Below the pieces are notes generated by a model. It ran no database searches, was not told the DNA's origin, and saw nothing but the letters and a program-made list of their open reading frames with translations. Of a stretch of 64,000 nt of DNA, positions 60,157 to 64,000 are shown one piece after another (positions within the stretch are counted from its first letter, which is position 1; every line of letters begins with the position of its first letter). The position numbers and the translations under genes were made by a program. Origin of the DNA: Nomia melanderi. Its lineage: Eukaryota; Arthropoda; Insecta; Hymenoptera; Halictidae. The DNA lies in the NCBI RefSeq assembly GCF_051020985.1, contig NC_135010.1, positions 1,486,001-1,550,000 on the forward strand, read 5' to 3'.

Positions 60157-61104
60157 CTATAATGGTAAACATATCTGATTTATTCTTCCTATTTCTGTAT
60201 ATTCATTAACTTTAATAATTATTTGTGCCTTTATCTGCACAGATAAAAGTAACAGACATCCCGGAGACATTAATTAATTAATCAACATGCGAAAAAACAT
60301 AAACAAATATAAAATATCAATTACAACAGCTAAAAAATATATTTTGCAATATTCATACATAAGAGTAGATACAATTCATTTTATTCGAATAGATACACTA
60401 TGCTATGAAGGAAAAAAAATACGAAATTAATTTAAAAAACTGGAAGACAAGCATAAACCATGAAAATGCCAACACAAAGGAATTCTGAATAGAACTCGTT
60501 ACTTGCATATTTTACGTAATCAACAGGAGCAACTAACTTGCCATTGGAACGCAATCATTATTTTCAATACAACGAAGATTTAAGACATACAACTCATACA
60601 GTGAAGCAACAAATGCTATATAATATACTACAATTCTTGGCAACACAGCCGTAAAGCTCGGACATACATAAATCCAATCGAATACCTGTGAGTGAGAATG
60701 AAAAATATTGAGAAACCATAAAATAACAAGTAACGATCTGTGAAAAAATAAATTCATAGATGTATGAAAGAAAATAGAACAATACCCACAGAGGTTAATA
60801 CTATGTCAGGTCATCTTAAAAGTATGATTGAATGCGACAAAATATCAACACTCAAAATTAAATTATAATTCTTAATATCAATTGCATAAGAACGAATACG
60901 TTTATTTCAAATCCTGTTTTCCTTACACTGAATTGTTATTCTATTACAAAGTTAATATTGATCAAAAGCTTAAATGATACAATACACATTCCTATCGATA
61001 CGAATGTTCAGTACTTTATTACGAAAAAAACTCCATTTGTTTAAAATCAACAATCAAGAGTATACCGATTAAAAATACCTATGTTCTGACTAAAGACCTG
61101 ACTT
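60157..61104. other. AT-rich DNA without a supported gene
   Basis: Overlapping minus-strand frames near 60533-60782 have no domain. Confidence 0.45.
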
Positions 61105-61637
61105 ACAAGGAAAGTTATCAAACCCGAAAATTAAAAGAATGCTGAAACCTTATGTGTAAGTGGAGTAAGTCAAGCCTAATACATTGCAGTTTTTTTCGTG
61201 CCAAATTTCACTTTAAAGGGGCGAAACCATCCTTTGGAAAAATTCAAATTTTTCTTTCCTGTGGATTATGTTGGGAACGGTAAGAGATAACGAAAAAAAG
61301 TTTAAATAAAAAACATGCTACTCTTACGTCTATAAAATTACAAAATAAAATGTTTAAAATACAAAATTCAAATTCAAAATTTTGAAAAATTTGAACTTTA
61401 CCAAAGATTCTGTTTTTCAATTTTATAGACGTAAAAGAACAATGTATTTTTTGTTTAAACTTTCGCTATCTCTTACCGTTCTCAAGATAATTCACGGGAA
61501 GGAAAAATATGCATTTTTTCGAGGGATGGTTTCACCCCTTCAAAGTGAAATTTGTAATGTAGTAGCCTTGACTTACTCCACTTATACACAAAGTTTCATA
61601 ATTTTTAAAATTTTTGGGATCGATACCTTTCCTTGTC
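61105..61637. mobile_element. FB-1 foldback element, complete (about 533 bp)
   Basis: The left arm (CAAGGAAAGTTATCAAACCC onward) to about 61360 is matched in inverted order by the right arm from about 61410 to CGATACCTTTCCTTG. Nearly the whole element can fold back on itself. It is the most complete of four FB-1 copies. The 88-codon frame at 61382-61648 arises from the right arm. Confidence 0.85.
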
Positions 61638-61969
61638 AGTTTCCATAGCTATGTAAAAAATTCATTACTGTTGAAAAAACAGAATCCAATGTCGTAATAT
61701 CATAGCATTGTTATGCCTTATAATCTTTCTTTTACCCTAAAAAGTAATAATTTTTTCTTAAATTTACAGTTAACTTACAATTTGTTTAGTTCACTGAATT
61801 ATTCTATAAATTGTTTTATCGTTTTGTCCATATCAATGTACATATACTTTTCCGTTGGATGGTACCCAAAATTTCTATCTTTGTTTTGTTAAGATGTAGG
61901 ACCATTTGAATCTATTTTTCAAAGTTTTCTTGTAATGCTTATATTAACTCATCTGCATCATAAGGAAGT

Positions 61970-62031
61970 ATGAAAAAGGTGATAGTGACCAAGAAAATTC
62001 AGCGCATATATACGCTAATGATGTAAATGGG
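61970..62031 (-). mobile_element. TT-5 end fragment
   Basis: Read backwards from TTAA (62032-62035) it is CCCATTTACATCATTAGCG followed by a GCGCTGAATTTTC block, matching 42921-42975. The rest of the element is missing. Confidence 0.75.
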
Positions 62032-62035
62032 TTAA

Positions 62036-63136
62036 ACAATTCGTTCGCTAGAATGTTCGAATACATATACAGTCTGATTTTGTAGCTGTTGAGTAATATT
62101 CTATTTCTGCTGTAACAGACTTCACAGTAATCGTAGCTTGTAGATCGAAATTCGAAGCTATCAGAAAATTGCAGAATATTTATAGAAAAGGTTGTAAGTG
62201 CCAACATCAGGTTTTTCAGAAGGAGAGAGAAAGTTACCTAACATGATGTAGAACCTTATGTCCACTTACAAAAAGAAAATTCCACTTAAGGGAAGACACC
62301 ATCTAGACACGTCCTAAACAGGATTAGGAATGGATGTACAACTGTGACTTTTCGTTTTATATTTATATTTTTTCTAAGCCAAAATGTTACAAAATGGTGC
62401 AATTATTTGCTAGCTTCAGAACCCCTGATAGTGAATTTGTAAATAGAAATACATTATTTAAAATGTAGCGTACGATTTTTTCGATATCTCAATTATTTAA
62501 TTTTTGATAAACATTTGAAGCTGATTTTTTCGAGTAAAGACAGGTTTTTGCACTTCAAATACTTTTCATTCTGGTAATCGTTAAAGTTCCGCAAAATCGG
62601 CTACATTTTAGATAATATAATTCTATTTATAAATCCATAAAAATTATTGTCTTCGGATGTTTCAGTTGTTTGTAAGCGAGTTCGCCAACAATGGACGTTT
62701 TACCAAAAGGGGTTGCAATGTTAACGAGTAACTCTATTATTTTGTACGATTTTAGCTTAGAAAAAATATAAATATACAGCAGAAAATCACAGAAAGAATA
62801 AGAAGTTTTCACTTAATAGTTACCAACAAAAAATTCCAAAAGTTTACTTTTGTTTAGCACGTCTCTAAGGAGCGTCACTCTTGAATCCTTTAAAAGTCCG
62901 TGTAATTTTAAAGGCACATACCAATATATTGGCATCCTGTTGATAGATTTCATTTTGCATTGCAAAGTGACGAATTAAAAATAATTAATAACTTAAACTT
63001 TTATACACTCAGACGTGAAAGTTCAACGTCATTGTAATTTCAAAATTACAAGGTATATTCGTTACATTACAATTATTAAAACTACTAATTTTATACTACA
63101 TATACTAATTTATAGTCACGAAAAAAAAATTCAGTC
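62036..63136. other. AT-rich DNA without a supported gene
   Basis: The 61-codon minus frame at 62627-62812 (ends KQLKHPKTIIFMDL) has no recognised domain. Nothing else is supported. Confidence 0.4.
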
Positions 63137-63160
63137 TATGGAGGGTTATTCCCCTCCATA
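63137..63160. other. Perfect 9-bp hairpin with 6-base loop
   Basis: TATGGAGGG (63137-63145) pairs exactly with CCCTCCATA (63152-63160), loop TTATTC. It is preceded by a run of nine A and followed by TAAAGG. It is conspicuously GC-rich for this region; function unknown. Confidence 0.7.
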
Positions 63161-63308
63161 TAAAGGTGAACCTAAATGATCCCTAAATTAACCTAAATTA
63201 ATCAAATTAATTATAATTCACATATATCTATTCCGTCAATCTTGTATTATTATTAATACAACGAGTATATTATTATACAATAAGTCATTATGTAATAAAT
63301 ATTATTAA

Positions 63309-63547
63309 CCCGTTGCAATCCAAAGGCACCTCTTAGTCGCAAATTGGTATGATACAGCAAAATTGTAGAGTTTGATGTTTAATATTAAATTTTGTATAAT
63401 GCATCAATATGTGAAATATTAAAAGAAAGTAATTTTCTTCCGCAGTGTATGTACGATTGCTCATCAATTCAATTTCAGAAAATATCATCTGTAGCTCATT
63501 CGAAAATATTAAACATTTTCAGTGAATAACTTCTAGAGGGCAAAGGG
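63309..63547. mobile_element. TT-7 MITE (239 bp)
   Basis: TTAA lies at 63305-63308 and 63548-63551. The left end CCCGTTGCAATCC and right end read backwards CCCTTTGCCCTCTAG share CCC(G/T)TTGC. The tips resemble TT-1, but the interior is different. Confidence 0.75.
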
Positions 63548-63551
63548 TTAA

Positions 63552-63606
63552 GTAATGTATCCAAACGTTGGTGGTCATTAATGACTTTATTATTAATGCG
63601 ACCACC
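63552..63606 (-). repeat. TT-12 end with hairpin, copy 2
   Basis: GTTGGTGGTCATTAATGAC then TTTATTATTAATGCGACCACC matches 28081-28130 in reverse with few differences, and ends at TTAA (63607-63610). Sequence resembling its continuation lies on the far side of TT-7 (before 63305), so TT-7 seems to be inserted in it. Confidence 0.6.
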
Positions 63607-63610
63607 TTAA

Positions 63611-63838
63611 CCTCTTCAGGGCCGAATTCAGTTTAAGAATAGACAAAGATGTTCTTAGTTTCCGTTTCACTATAGTTTATTTTGTTGAAATTGACACGAA
63701 TCGAACGATATAAAGGTAGGATTGAACGGGCGGAGGTAATTACGAGAAACACTCGGAAAAAACAAGTGTCCGTTTGACGGACGTTAAATGTTAAACTAAA
63801 ATCTAATGTACCTACATGTGCCAGTATTCTTGAAGAGG
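63611..63838. mobile_element. TT-9 MITE (228 bp)
   Basis: TTAA lies at 63607-63610 and 63839-63842. The left end CCTCTTCAGGGCC and right end read backwards CCTCTTCAAGAATAC share an 8-bp inverted tip. Single copy in the window. Confidence 0.6.
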
Positions 63839-63842
63839 TTAA

Positions 63843-64000
63843 AATAAACTAAAATAATATAAAAAGGTACACTACAGAATAGGAATAGGAAAAGAAAATT
63901 CTTGAGTTTTGGCACTTGTGTATAGCGTTTTCTGCAAGAACCGTTCAATTTCGCATCGCGGAGGCGGGCCTCCCGAAAGCGCATCTGGTTCGCATAGCGG
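63843..64000. other. Window edge, GC content rising
   Basis: The last 60 bases (GCGGAGGCGGGCCTCCCG near 63959) are GC-rich and include a palindrome GGAGGCGGGCCTCC. The feature it belongs to lies beyond the window. Confidence 0.3.

Overview
This window looks like AT-rich nuclear DNA from an insect, probably a hymenopteran such as a bee. That is an inference from base composition, the CpG-rich islands in AT-rich surroundings, and the mix of mariner and piggyBac relics; no species marker was seen. I found no convincing intact protein-coding gene, no rRNA or tRNA, no CRISPR array and no origin. Nearly all open reading frames are short, lack recognisable domains, or are shadows of repeats. The window reads as an intergenic desert or the inside of a very long intron.

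What can be supported is mobile-element archaeology. Two mariner-type transposase relics (4155-5592 on +, 44210-44365 on -) and one piggyBac-type relic (53883-54480 on -) are all broken. Around them lie more than 30 short non-autonomous elements. Most are flanked by TTAA, the piggyBac signature, and I label these TT-1 to TT-12. TT-1 (about 243 bp, ends CCCCTTGCC) and TT-2 (about 218 bp, ends CACTAGAACTACC) have eight and eight recognisable copies respectively, counting a chimeric TT-2 piece. A second group is flanked by TA, as Tc1/mariner elements are (TA-1 to TA-4). A third group is long foldback palindromes (FB-1, FB-2). All labels are local to this report.

Layout: 1-3.4 kb is AT-rich with one small candidate ORF; 3.4-5.6 kb holds a TA-1 palindrome beside the mariner relic; 5.8-17 kb has FB-1 copies, a TT-1 and a 637-bp TTAA element; 17-25 kb is mostly unexplained, with a TA-2 element and two moderately GC-rich blocks; 25-32.5 kb is a dense TTAA-element cluster; 31.3-31.9, 37.1-37.6 and 42.0-42.7 kb are CpG-rich islands that may be promoter or 5' UTR regions; 36-44 kb and 46-52 kb hold more nested TTAA elements; 53.6-54.5 kb is the piggyBac relic; 58.5-60.2 kb has the second TA-1 copy and a pogo-like MITE; 61-64 kb has an FB-1 palindrome and a final TTAA cluster.

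The most interesting result is nested insertion at TTAA. One TT-2 copy (51480-52185) contains a TT-8 element which itself contains a TT-1. Another TT-2 copy (36353-37041) took two different elements side by side at one TTAA. Subtracting the inserts plus one TTAA each returns 215-218 bp every time, the length of uninterrupted TT-2 copies. This gives a relative age order (TT-2 and TT-4 older, TT-1 younger) and suggests waves of piggyBac-type transposition. All coordinates, identities and family memberships were judged by eye.
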